Part shown: in pieces, positions 10,806-18,801 of the stretch
Layout: each line of letters opens with the position of its first letter
Numbering within the stretch: the first letter of the stretch is position 1
Assembly: GCA_963785255.1 (NCBI GenBank)
Contig: CAWAUR010000013.1
Location: 62,001 to 126,000, forward strand
Length of the DNA stretch: 64,000 nt
Origin: Bog-159 sp963785255
Lineage (GTDB): Bacteria > Acidobacteriota > Terriglobia > Bryobacterales > Bryobacteraceae
Direction of reading: 5' to 3'
The notes under the pieces: generated by a model
The model's database searches: none
The model's input: the letters and a program-made list of their open reading frames with translations, nothing else
What the model was told of the DNA's origin: nothing
Position numbers and translations under genes: made by a program

Positions 10806-11438
10806 TTACATCCCTTGCAGGAAATAGTTAAACTGCTTTTCGCGCCCCAGCGTCGTCACCGGCCCGTGCCCCGGCACCACCACGGTCTCATCCGGCAGCG
10901 CAAAATATTTGTCGTGAATCGAGCGCAGGATCTGGTCGCCATCGCCGTAGGGGAGATCGGTGCGGCCGATGCTGTCGCGGAACAACGTATCGCCGGCCAC
11001 CAGTTTCTTTTCCGCGGGCATCCACAGGCTGATGCTTCCCGGCGTATGGCCGGGCGTATGCAGCACGTGGAACTCCGCGCCGGCCGCGCGCAGGATATCG
11101 CCCTCGCGTGCCGCCATATCGATCGTGGTGCGCTCCGGCGTCGGTACCCCCAACCACGCCGCTTGCATATCCATCATGTCCTGCAGCTTGTCGTCGTTTT
11201 CGTTCATATAAACCGGCGCGCCTGTAGATGCGTGCAGCTTATGCGCGCCGCCGATGTGATCGATATGCGCATGCGTGATCACGATGGCTTTCACATGCAG
11301 GCCGTGCCGCTCGAGCACGGCTTCGATGCGCGCCAGGTTGTCGCCCGGATCGACCACCACCGCGTCGCCCGACTGCTCATCGCCGAAAATAGAGCAGTTG
11401 CATTGCAACATGCCCACCGGCAGGATTTCATGCACCAT
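10806..11438 (-). CDS. Metallo-beta-lactamase-fold hydrolase (glyoxalase II-like)
   Basis: A 210-residue enzyme with the two-metal motif THAHIDH (HxHxDH), the distal His in LHTPGHTPGS, the bridging Asp in LVAGDTLF and the final His in VVPGHGP. This arrangement matches hydroxyacylglutathione hydrolase-like proteins of short length; substrate unknown. I chose ATG 11438 (MVHEILPVGMLQCNC); the longer open frame to 11690 overlaps the divergent membrane-protein gene and is not plausible. It forms an operon with the aminotransferase downstream. Confidence 0.9.
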   Translation of the reverse strand: MVHEILPVGMLQCNCSIFGDEQSGDAVVVDPGDNLARIEAVLERHGLHVKAIVITHAHIDHIGGAHKLHASTGAPVYMNENDDKLQDMMDMQAAWLGVPTPERTTIDMAAREGDILRAAGAEFHVLHTPGHTPGSISLWMPAEKKLVAGDTLFRDSIGRTDLPYGDGDQILRSIHDKYFALPDETVVVPGHGPVTTLGREKQFNYFLQGM

Positions 11439-11463
11439 AAGTAACGATTGTATAATCAAGCCT

Positions 11464-11877
11464 ATGTTCGAAGCCCTTGGCATCTTCATGCGCTGGTTGC
11501 ATATCGCGTCGGTCGCCACACTGGTTGGCGGAATGGTGTATGGTTGGCTGGTGCTGGTTCCGGCCACGGGAGTGCTCGCCGAGCAGGCCCGCAAGGCGCT
11601 GGTCGACAAGACCGCCGCGCTGTATCGCCCGCTGGTTTTCGCGGCCATTCCCGCGCTGCTGATTTCAGGCGGATACAATCTGGCGACCAACCCGGGCCAC
11701 CATGTGCGCTATTACCTGCTGCTCTCGATGAAGCTGCTGCTGGCGGCGCACGTCTTCGCGGTGGGCATCGTGCTGGTGACCAAGAATCCGGAGCATCGTG
11801 GGCGATTGTTCGGCGGCGCGGCGATTTCGGGGTTGGCGATTATTCTGATCTCCGCGTATTTGCGGCGTACGTTTTAG
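11464..11877 (+). CDS. Small membrane protein, four helices (CopD-like)
   Basis: The 137-residue product has four hydrophobic segments (about residues 5-30, 52-70, 83-105, 112-132) and a conserved-looking N-terminal FMRWLHIAS, as in the CopD/DUF-type integral membrane proteins that may bind heme or copper through that His. The gene is divergent from the metallo-hydrolase with only 25 bases between them. Function is not established. Confidence 0.75.
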   Translation: MFEALGIFMRWLHIASVATLVGGMVYGWLVLVPATGVLAEQARKALVDKTAALYRPLVFAAIPALLISGGYNLATNPGHHVRYYLLLSMKLLLAAHVFAVGIVLVTKNPEHRGRLFGGAAISGLAIILISAYLRRTF

Positions 11878-11921
11878 CTCCGGTAAAACCGAATCTAACC
11901 GCTCTCGGAATGGAGGGACGC

Positions 11922-14057
11922 ATGACCGTCGTAAAGAGAAGCCAGTCCAACGGTTTTCGGATCCTCTTCGTAGCCGGACTCATTTCCCCGCTATGCGCGG
12001 CGCAAACCACTTCCGTCTCGTTCAACTCCCCGAGTGTGTTCATAGCCCAAAACGGCGCGTGCTCGGCCGTCGCGGGAGATTTTAACAATGATGGCCACCT
12101 GGATCTGGCCGTTCCGAGCGGCGCGAATACGATAGCGATCATGCTGGGCCAAGGCAACGGAACCTTCGCGCCGCCGGTGAACTACACGGTGGGGGAAAAT
12201 GCCTGCTACGCGGCGGTGGGCGACTTTAACAGAGACGGAAACCTGGACGTGGCAGTCGCCAACGGTGGCTCGAACAGCGTCTCAATTCTGCTGGGCCGCG
12301 GCGACGGAACCTTCGGTTCCGCGAGGGAATACGCGGCGGGCAAGTCCCCCACCTACATCGCTGCCGTCGATTTTAACGGCGATGGAAAAGTGGACTTGGC
12401 CGTAACCGATAACGGCACAAAATCTGTGGCGCCCAGCGTCTCGGTATTGCTGGGAAATGGCAATGGCACTTTCCAGGCGCCTATTCAATCCGGCGCGCCA
12501 GTGGGTGTCACCCAAGCCGCCGTGGGCGACTTCAACGGCGACGGCGTTCCGGATCTCGCATTGGCCAATGGAGGTCTATACATCATGCTGGGCGAAGGCA
12601 ATGGCGCCTTTCAAGCTCCCGTGAACTATCCTGACGAGCACTCTGTCTACCTGGTATCGGTGGGGGATTTCACGGGCAGCGGAGTCCTCGACCTGGCGAT
12701 GGAGGCCACGTACGGCTTGTATATTGTGGAGGGTAACGGGGACGGCACCTTTCAGCCGGGGGTCTTTTATTCAACCGGGAGTACAAACAGTGGCCTCGCG
12801 CTGGGCGATTTCAACAACGACGGCATTCTGGACGTGGCAGTCGGCAGCTCGAATTCAAATGCCGTGTTCATTCTGACCGGAAACGGCGACGGCTCCTTCC
12901 AGCAAACCGCCGGCTACTCGACCAATCAAGCTTCATTTCTCGTCACTGGAGATTTCAATGGTGATGGAAGCGTCGACCTGCTGCTGGTGGGCGGGCAGAC
13001 CGTGGTGGTGATGCTGAATGACGGAACCGGCGTTTTCGAGAGCCCGGACCTGCTGCCGGCGGCAGCGAGCGTCATAGCGGTTGCGGACTTCAATGGGGAT
13101 GGCAACCTGGATCTGGCGGCCATCAAGTTCGAGTCACGGCACGTTTGGGTCGTGTTCGGTAATGGCAATGGCGCCTTTCAGCACCCTCAATCTTATCCGA
13201 TAGGCGGGTCCACTCACCAAATTCACGGTGCTTATTACCTGGCCGTGGGAGACTTCGACGGCGATGGCCATCCCGACCTGGTGTTAGGTGAAACCTACGT
13301 GATTGCTGTTCTGTTGAATGATGGCACTGGCGCGTTTGAATCTCCGGTCTTGACGAAATCGGTTGGCGGAACGCGTTTTCTTGCGGTGGGGGACTTCAAC
13401 GGGGACGGCATGGATGATTTGGCGGTTCCGAGTAGCGGCGCTGTTTCCATACTCCTTAGTAAAGGCGGCGGCAAATTCCGGGAGCCGTTGGAATATACGG
13501 TAGGATTCACGCCGGGTTTCATCGCCGTGGGAGATTTCAATGGCGATGGACGGCCGGATTTGGCGGTAACAGCACCGGATTCAAGCAGCGTTACGATTCT
13601 GCTGAATGACGGGCACGGCACGTTCCAGGCGCCGGTGACTTATCCGGTCGGATCAGCGCCGGCTTCGATTGCCGCGGGTGACTTCAATGGGGATCGGAAG
13701 TTGGACCTGGTGGTGGCGAACGCGGGGTCCGATAGCGTTTCGATCCTGCTGGGCAACGGCGACGGAACCTTTGGACCAGCCGTGAATTACGCGGTGTGTT
13801 GCGATCCGCAATCGGTGGGTGTGGCGGATTTCAATGGAGACGGGAAGCTGGACTTAGAAGTGGTAAGCGAATCGGATACGGTCGCGGTGCTCTTAGGGGA
13901 CGGCAAGGGCGGCCTATTGCCGGCCGCAAATTTCGAGGCTGTCGCGAGCCAAACCCTGTTCGGTGCGATCGGCGATTTCAATAATGACGGCAAACCGGAC
14001 ATCCTGGCTGCGGCTTTTACGCAGAACGTCACACTGTTGACCAACACCATCAAATGA
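11922..14057 (+). CDS. Secreted FG-GAP/VCBS-repeat protein (14 repeats)
   Basis: The 711-residue protein starts at ATG 11922 behind GGAGGG, with a signal peptide (hydrophobic IFVAGLISPLCAA-like region, cleavage near AQTTS). It then has 14 repeats built around GDFNxDGxxDLAV, each a calcium-binding loop of the integrin-type beta-propeller. Fourteen repeats suggest two seven-bladed propellers. One repeat (GDFTGSGVLDLAM) lacks the usual Asn/Asp pair. Such proteins are extracellular and bind ligands or surfaces; no enzyme domain is present. Confidence 0.9.
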   Translation: MTVVKRSQSNGFRILFVAGLISPLCAAQTTSVSFNSPSVFIAQNGACSAVAGDFNNDGHLDLAVPSGANTIAIMLGQGNGTFAPPVNYTVGENACYAAVGDFNRDGNLDVAVANGGSNSVSILLGRGDGTFGSAREYAAGKSPTYIAAVDFNGDGKVDLAVTDNGTKSVAPSVSVLLGNGNGTFQAPIQSGAPVGVTQAAVGDFNGDGVPDLALANGGLYIMLGEGNGAFQAPVNYPDEHSVYLVSVGDFTGSGVLDLAMEATYGLYIVEGNGDGTFQPGVFYSTGSTNSGLALGDFNNDGILDVAVGSSNSNAVFILTGNGDGSFQQTAGYSTNQASFLVTGDFNGDGSVDLLLVGGQTVVVMLNDGTGVFESPDLLPAAASVIAVADFNGDGNLDLAAIKFESRHVWVVFGNGNGAFQHPQSYPIGGSTHQIHGAYYLAVGDFDGDGHPDLVLGETYVIAVLLNDGTGAFESPVLTKSVGGTRFLAVGDFNGDGMDDLAVPSSGAVSILLSKGGGKFREPLEYTVGFTPGFIAVGDFNGDGRPDLAVTAPDSSSVTILLNDGHGTFQAPVTYPVGSAPASIAAGDFNGDRKLDLVVANAGSDSVSILLGNGDGTFGPAVNYAVCCDPQSVGVADFNGDGKLDLEVVSESDTVAVLLGDGKGGLLPAANFEAVASQTLFGAIGDFNNDGKPDILAAAFTQNVTLLTNTIK

Positions 14058-14089
14058 ACTCGCCCAAAGACTCCGAGGTGTTACAGTTT

Positions 14090-14593
14090 TTAGTCGAAGA
14101 TTTCAGCGAGCGAGACGGCGATATCGGGATCGCTGGTACGCAGGATTCCATCTTCCACGGCGTGCATGCCGGAAGGGGTGTGAATGAAGGCTTCGAGCGT
14201 ACGGGGATTGATCACCCAGACGTAACGGACGCCAAACTTGAGATAGTCGGCGATCTTACGGTGGATTCTGGCGGCGCGATCCTCGGGCGAGAGGATCTCG
14301 ATGCACAAAAATGGCGGGCCTGTGAATACCTGCTCGTCGGGCTCGCCGAGTGTGACGCAAATATCGGGAACACGGTAGCGCGTCGCCGATACGCGCACCC
14401 GCTGTTCGGTATACGCCGAAATCCGCAAGCGCTTGCGGTTAACGTACAAGTACGAACTCAGGGCTATCTGTAACTTGCTGTGGTCCCTCTCGCCCACGTT
14501 GCGGTCCTCCAATTCGCCGTCCACATAATCGCAGTCCGGGTCGTAGGATGTGTGCAGGTACTCCTCAAGTGAGATAAGCGTCGACGTGCCCAT
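14090..14593 (-). CDS. Uma2-family (DUF820) endonuclease-fold protein, copy 1
   Basis: A 167-residue PD-(D/E)XK-fold protein with the family phrases YDPDCDYVDGELEDRNVGE, VPDICVT, and CIEILSPEDRAARIHRKIAD followed by YLKFGVRYVWVINP. The putative catalytic residues are the Asp of VPDI, the Glu of CIEI and nearby Lys. Uma2 genes are greatly expanded in cyanobacteria and Acidobacteria; their role is uncertain. A close paralogue lies directly upstream. Confidence 0.88.
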   Translation of the reverse strand: MGTSTLISLEEYLHTSYDPDCDYVDGELEDRNVGERDHSKLQIALSSYLYVNRKRLRISAYTEQRVRVSATRYRVPDICVTLGEPDEQVFTGPPFLCIEILSPEDRAARIHRKIADYLKFGVRYVWVINPRTLEAFIHTPSGMHAVEDGILRTSDPDIAVSLAEIFD

Positions 14594-14630
14594 GGGTCCA
14601 TTATGCCACGGGGCAGCGGCGGCCGACCCT

Positions 14631-15128
14631 TTAGCCGAGGACTTCGGCGAGCGCTATTTCGACGTCGGGGTCGCTGGTGCGCAGAATGCCGTCTTCCACC
14701 GCGTGCATGCCGGACGCCGTGTGGATGAAGGCTTCGCGCGTGCGAGGATTGATTATCCAGATGTAGCGCACACCGAACTTCAGGTAGTCGCCGATCTTCC
14801 GCTGCATGCGTCCGGCGCGATCTTCTGGTGAGAGAATCTCGACGCAAAGCAATGGCGGACCGGCGAAGACCTGTTCCTCTGGCTCACGAAGCGTGACGCA
14901 GATGTCGGGAACGCGATAGCGCGACGCAGAAACGCGGACGCGCTGTTCGACAAAGACGCCTAGATAGGGATAGCGAGTTCGCAGAGCCAAATACAGATTT
15001 CCCTGCGCCTTGCTGTGGTCCTTCTCACCCACGTTACGATCCTCCAACGCACCATCCACATAATCGCAGTCCGGATCGTACGATGTGGACAGATATTCTT
15101 CGACCGAGACCAGCGCGCCGGTAGCCAT
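14631..15128 (-). CDS. Uma2-family (DUF820) endonuclease-fold protein, copy 2
   Basis: A 165-residue paralogue of the adjacent gene, sharing nearly all motif positions (YDPDCDYVDGALEDRNVGE, VPDICVT, CVEILSPEDRAGRMQRKIGD). The two differ mainly at the N-terminus and in a central variable region (RTRYPYLGVFVEQ against YVNRKRLRISAYTEQ). I chose ATG 15128. Tandem duplication is the simplest origin. It is divergent from the protease gene at 15222. Confidence 0.88.
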   Translation of the reverse strand: MATGALVSVEEYLSTSYDPDCDYVDGALEDRNVGEKDHSKAQGNLYLALRTRYPYLGVFVEQRVRVSASRYRVPDICVTLREPEEQVFAGPPLLCVEILSPEDRAGRMQRKIGDYLKFGVRYIWIINPRTREAFIHTASGMHAVEDGILRTSDPDVEIALAEVLG

Positions 15129-15221
15129 GCGGTCATTATCCCACGTACCCGCCGATCTTCCGGGCCGATCCTGCCCGATTTGCCGGTGTGCCGCCCGCGC
15201 CCTGTGCGCCATGCTGGAAGC

Positions 15222-16109
15222 ATGGAAAACGAATTAGCTGCCTTATCCAATGAACTCGCCGCGGCCGTGGAGCAGGCCGGGCGCGCCGTGGTGGCCGTGA
15301 ATGCCCGGCCGCGCTTCGCTTCGAGCGGCGTCGTCTGGCGTCCCGGCATCGTGGTCACCGCCGAGCACACCATCCGCCGGCGGGAGGAAATCGGCATCAC
15401 CCTGCCGGACGGCCGGACCACTTCCGCCACGCTCGCGGGCCGCGATGCGGGCACCGATCTGGCCGTGCTGAAGCTGGCCGAGAACGGCACGCCCACCGCC
15501 ACCTTCGGATCGACCGACACACTGAAGCCCGGCCAGGTGGTGCTGGCTATCGGCCGATCGCCCGATTCCGGCGTGAACGCGACTATGGGGATCATGAGCG
15601 CGGTCGGCGGCCCGTGGCGCTCCTGGCGCGGCGGCCAGATCGATCAGTATCTGCGCCTCGACCTTACGCTCTATCCCGCCAGTTCCGGCGGCGCCGTGGT
15701 GGATACCGCTGGCCGCGTGCTGGGCATCTCCACCAGCGCGCTCTCCCGCATCGCGGGACTGGCCGTGCCCGTTTCCACCGTGAATCGCGTGATCGACGAA
15801 TTGCTGCGCACGGGCCATGTTTCGCGCGGCTATCTGGGACTCGGCCTGCATCCGGTGGCGCTGCCCGATGGCAGCACCGGTTTGATCGTGCTCTCGTCGG
15901 AAACCGAGGGCCCTGCGGCGCGCGCCGGCCTGCTGATCGGCGACATCCTGGTTACGCTCGGCGGCAAACCCGTCACCGATACGGAAGATCTGCAATCCGC
16001 GCTCGGCAGGGAATCGGTCGGCAAGCCCATCGCGGCGCGCATCGTGCGCGGCGGGCAGGTCATCGAACTGAATATAACGGTTGGCGAACGGCCCAGGAGG
16101 GAAGACTGA
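15222..16109 (+). CDS. HtrA-like trypsin-fold serine protease with PDZ domain
   Basis: A 295-residue protease. The catalytic triad is His in TAEHT, Asp in GTDLAVLK and Ser in PASSGGAV; the usual GNSGG is changed to ASSGG, but the nucleophile and the oxyanion glycines remain. A PDZ domain follows (about residues 200-290, GYLGLGLHPV to IVRGGQVIELNI). No signal peptide or membrane anchor is visible, so it is probably cytoplasmic or exported by another route. It is followed after one base by a second protease, and then by a regulator, in one operon. Confidence 0.87.
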   Translation: MENELAALSNELAAAVEQAGRAVVAVNARPRFASSGVVWRPGIVVTAEHTIRRREEIGITLPDGRTTSATLAGRDAGTDLAVLKLAENGTPTATFGSTDTLKPGQVVLAIGRSPDSGVNATMGIMSAVGGPWRSWRGGQIDQYLRLDLTLYPASSGGAVVDTAGRVLGISTSALSRIAGLAVPVSTVNRVIDELLRTGHVSRGYLGLGLHPVALPDGSTGLIVLSSETEGPAARAGLLIGDILVTLGGKPVTDTEDLQSALGRESVGKPIAARIVRGGQVIELNITVGERPRRED

Positions 16110-16110
16110 C

Positions 16111-16975
16111 ATGGCGCGCGCTTTCGGAGAGGTTGCGGAACGGTTGCGCCGTTCCACGGTGGAGGTGCGCCTGCGCGGTGCGCATCATCAGGAAGGCGGT
16201 GGCGGCTCGGGCGTGATCGCCACAGCCGACGGCCAGATCGTGACCAATGCGCACGTAGCTCGCGGCGCGGACGCATCGGTACGGCTGTGGGATGGCCGCG
16301 AGTTTCCGGCCACGCTGATGGCGCGCGATGCGCGGCGCGATCTGGCGGCGCTGAAAGTGGACGCCGCCGGCCTGCCCGCCGCTACCTTCGGCGATTCCGG
16401 CGCGCTGCGCGTGGGCGAACTGGTGATGGCCATCGGCAATCCGATGGGTTTCATCGGCGCACTCACTACCGGCGTGGTGCATGCGCTCGGCGGCCTGTCG
16501 GGATTCGGACGGCAGAGCTGGGTGCTGGCCGATGTGCGCCTGGCGCCCGGCAATTCCGGCGGTCCGCTGGCGGATGCGTACGGGCGCGTCGTCGGCATCA
16601 ATACCATGATCGTGAATGGGCTGGGGCGCGGCCGTGCCAGGAAATGCGGTGACCGCGTTTTTGCGGCGCGGCGCATCGGGCTATTCGCTGGGCGTGACGG
16701 TCGAACCGGTGCATCTCGAAGACCGGCGCTTCGGCCTGCTGGTGCTGAAGGTCGAGCCCGCAAGTCCCGCGGCCGGCGTGCCGCTGTGGACCGGCGATGT
16801 GCTGATCGGCGCAGGCGGGCGCGCGTTCCGTTCGGTAGACGATCTGCATGAAGCGCTCGATGCCGCTGCTGGTGTAATCCATCTGCAATTCCTACGCGGC
16901 GAGCGGGCGGCGGCGCGCGAAGTGTCCATTCGCCTCGATGGCGGCGCGGCTCGCGTGGTGGCGGAGGCGGCGTGA
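16111..16975 (+). pseudogene. Second HtrA-like protease with PDZ domain, broken by a one-base frameshift
   Basis: ATG 16111 lies 10 bases after AGGAGG. The first 171 codons encode a trypsin-fold domain with an intact triad (TNAHVARG, RRDLAALK, APGNSGGP). At the run GGGG (16623-16626) one extra G shifts the frame; removing it restores VNGLGAAVPGNAVTAFL and a complete PDZ domain ending at TGA 16975. The protein would be about 288 residues. The clean restoration means either a recent mutation, a sequencing error in a G run, or a slippery decoding site. Its stop overlaps the start of the next gene, so the operon organisation is intact. Confidence 0.85.
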
Positions 16976-17598
16976 TTCGTCTCCTGATCGCGGCGCCTTC
17001 CGCGATCGTGCGCGCGGGATTGGAGTCGGTGGGAGCGCAAGGCGCGGGTGTCCAGGTGGTGGGCGCATCGGGACTGGACGGGCTGAGCGCGGCCATCGAC
17101 CGTCATCAACCCGACGTGCTGCTGGCGGCCATCGAGGGACATGCCGACGAGCCGCCCGAAGATCTGATCGCGCTGGCCGGCCGCGATGGCGCGCCCGCCA
17201 TCGTGCTGCTGGCGCCCGATCTCGAATCCTCGTGGACCGGCGATGCGTTGCGCGCGGGCATCCGCGCCGTGCTGCCCGGAGACCTGGGCGCACGCGAGAT
17301 TCTGGCGGCCGTGGAAGCCGCCGCCGCGGGTTTGGCCGTGCTGCATCCGCAAGACATCCTCGCGCTGGTAGCGGAGCGTCCCGCGCCCACGGCGCAGACG
17401 CAGGCGCTCACGCCGCGCGAGGTGCAGGTACTTGCCATGCTGGCGGAAGGGCACGGGAATAAGACCATCGCCTGGAAACTGGGGATCTCGGAGCATACGG
17501 CCAAGTTCCATGTGGCGTCCATTTTGAGTAAGCTGAATGCAGGCACACGCACGGAGGCGGTGACGCTGGGGATTCGGCGGGGGCTCATTATGGTCTGA
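16972..17598 (+). CDS. LuxR-type regulator with a degenerate receiver domain
   Basis: A 208-residue protein starting at GTG 16972, whose GTGA overlaps the protease stop. The C-terminal LuxR helix-turn-helix is normal (LTPREVQVLAMLAEG, then NKTIAWKLGISEHTAKFHV). The N-terminal half has the receiver fold but lacks every phosphorylation residue: the acidic pair position reads LIAAPSAIVRAG, the phosphoacceptor region reads PDVLLAAIEG, and the conserved Lys region reads VLPGD. It should therefore act without phosphorylation, perhaps sensing a ligand or a protein partner. Its place in a protease operon suggests it controls, or reports on, those proteases. Confidence 0.88.
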   Translation: MIRLLIAAPSAIVRAGLESVGAQGAGVQVVGASGLDGLSAAIDRHQPDVLLAAIEGHADEPPEDLIALAGRDGAPAIVLLAPDLESSWTGDALRAGIRAVLPGDLGAREILAAVEAAAAGLAVLHPQDILALVAERPAPTAQTQALTPREVQVLAMLAEGHGNKTIAWKLGISEHTAKFHVASILSKLNAGTRTEAVTLGIRRGLIMV

Positions 17599-17625
17599 TG
17601 CAGCCCGGCATGGTAAGTTAGGGCC

Positions 17626-17968
17626 GTGGCCAATCAGTTTGATGACCCGGAAGCACCGGCTCACGTGTGTGCGAATTGCGGGAATTCGCCGATCGCCTTC
17701 AAGCGTTTCCATCCCCTGAAACTTCTCTCGAGCTCGACTATGGCGTAGACCGCCGCGCGTGGGCGTTCAGGGGCCTTCGTTGCGCATCGTACCCATGGCA
17801 GTCCGCTATCGAACGCGAGTCTCAGTCAAAGAGCATGGAATGGCACGCCCTGGAGATACTCGTTTCGGACGAGTTCAAATCGCGTGCGCGCATGCATCTT
17901 GCTACGCCGCGGTTCCGGAAGACGACTTTAGCTGGCTGGCCCTCATGCAGCATTACGGGGTCCCGACG
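17626..17968 (+). pseudogene. Truncated, frameshifted FRG-domain gene
   Basis: Pieces in three frames make up the start of an FRG-domain protein: MANQFDDPEAPAHV (from GTG 17626), then after a two-base insertion in a GTGTGTG run CELREFADRLQAFPSP to RRAWAFRGLRCASYPWQSAI, then after another frameshift DDFSWLALMQHYGVPTR. WxFRG and LAxxQHxGxPTR are the signatures of the FRG domain. The following LLDWT is missing because the gene is cut at the edge of the direct repeat at 17969. FRG proteins are often accessory genes. Confidence 0.75.
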
Positions 17969-18621
17969 CGGCAGAGCGCGGAAAAGATCACACGGGGGGG
18001 GGAGTAACTTTATGCATCGGACTCCTCCATTCCAAGCTGAGTGCGCGTCGAAATCGGGAACCTGGGTCGACCTTACGCTTTTCCCGGGTGAGTGTCAACC
18101 GTAGTGGTACCGAAAATAAGTCCAATAATGGCTAAAGGTCTGGAAATTAAAGCAAAATAGGAACCGAACGTGCGGCGGCGGCAATTAGCACGGCCGCCGC
18201 GCTGCTAAGTGACGCATGCAACTTACTCGTTTACGTCACAGGAACTTCGCCACACGCTCGCGGAAACGGGTATAGATCCACGAATCCGCCAGCAGAATGA
18301 TTCCCAGCACGATGAACGAGAAGATGCGCGGCAGCGTTTCGAGATGACGCAGATTCCCACACGAACAGCTTCCGAATGCAGGCCAACAGCAGCACCAGTC
18401 CCGAGAGACGCAGCATGCGATCTCGCAGCGGGAAGCCGGATATCAGCAGAATCACGCCTTGAATGCCGCAGGCCATGGTCAGCATGCTGCCGGAGACGCG
18501 GTGTAGAGCAGCAGCGTCGTCAGCGTGGTCGAGAGCAGCGAGAAATAGAGGCGTGTGCGGCCATAACGGCTACGCAACGTAGAAGGTGTGTGATGGCGGC
18601 GGCGTAGCTTCCGGCGAACAC
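17969..18621. repeat. Direct repeat, copy 1 (decayed), matching 20727-21475
   Basis: Starts with GGCAGAGCGCGGAAAAGATC and a run of nine G, and parallels the second copy through the intergenic part and into the 3' end of the DUF2339 gene. Blocks of near identity (for example at 18238-18345 against 21001-21108) alternate with diverged or deleted segments. Copy 1 carries many small indels, so it is the decaying copy. Confidence 0.85.
18238..18621 (-). pseudogene. Remnant of the 3' end of a DUF2339 membrane-protein gene
   Basis: This segment matches the last 370-470 bases of the intact gene at 21004-23655 but has several frame-disrupting indels and ends abruptly near 18621. One intact piece still reads MLTMACGIQGVILLISGFPL and on to DRMLRLSGLVLLLACI, as in the full gene. 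It is a product of the duplication, not a separate gene. Confidence 0.8.
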
Positions 18622-18703
18622 TTTACTCCCACTGCTACTTTTGCGACAGCGTACGCCAACAGCCGCGGCCCTCAGCGGCGTCAATCGCACGTATGGCGGC
18701 GGG

Positions 18704-18781
18704 TTACATCTCAGCGCTGGAATAGCTGTTAATCTCGCAGTTGAGCGAAATCTCCTCGAAATCCGGGGTGGTCCAGTTCAT
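18704..18781 (-). CDS. pqqA: PqqA-like pyrroloquinoline quinone precursor peptide
   Basis: A 25-codon gene encoding MNWTTPDFEEISLNCEINSY followed by SSAEM. PqqA peptides donate a Glu and a Tyr, spaced as E-x-x-x-Y, that become the PQQ cofactor; here they are Glu16 and Tyr20 in CEINSYSSAE, very close to known peptides with EVTSYxSAE. The W-x-x-P start is also typical. An AAGGAG ribosome site lies eight bases before ATG 18781. It starts 20 bases after the stop of the GloVer gene on the same strand. None of pqqB, C, D or E is adjacent; the DNA downstream runs into the decayed DUF2339 copy. Confidence 0.85.
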   Translation of the reverse strand: MNWTTPDFEEISLNCEINSYSSAEM

Positions 18782-18801
18782 TTGCTTGTCTCCTTATTAA
18801 G

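Noticed and set aside
9903..11444. 513-codon open frame on plus
   Set aside because: Antisense of the aminotransferase and metallo-hydrolase genes, both of which have clear active-site motifs.
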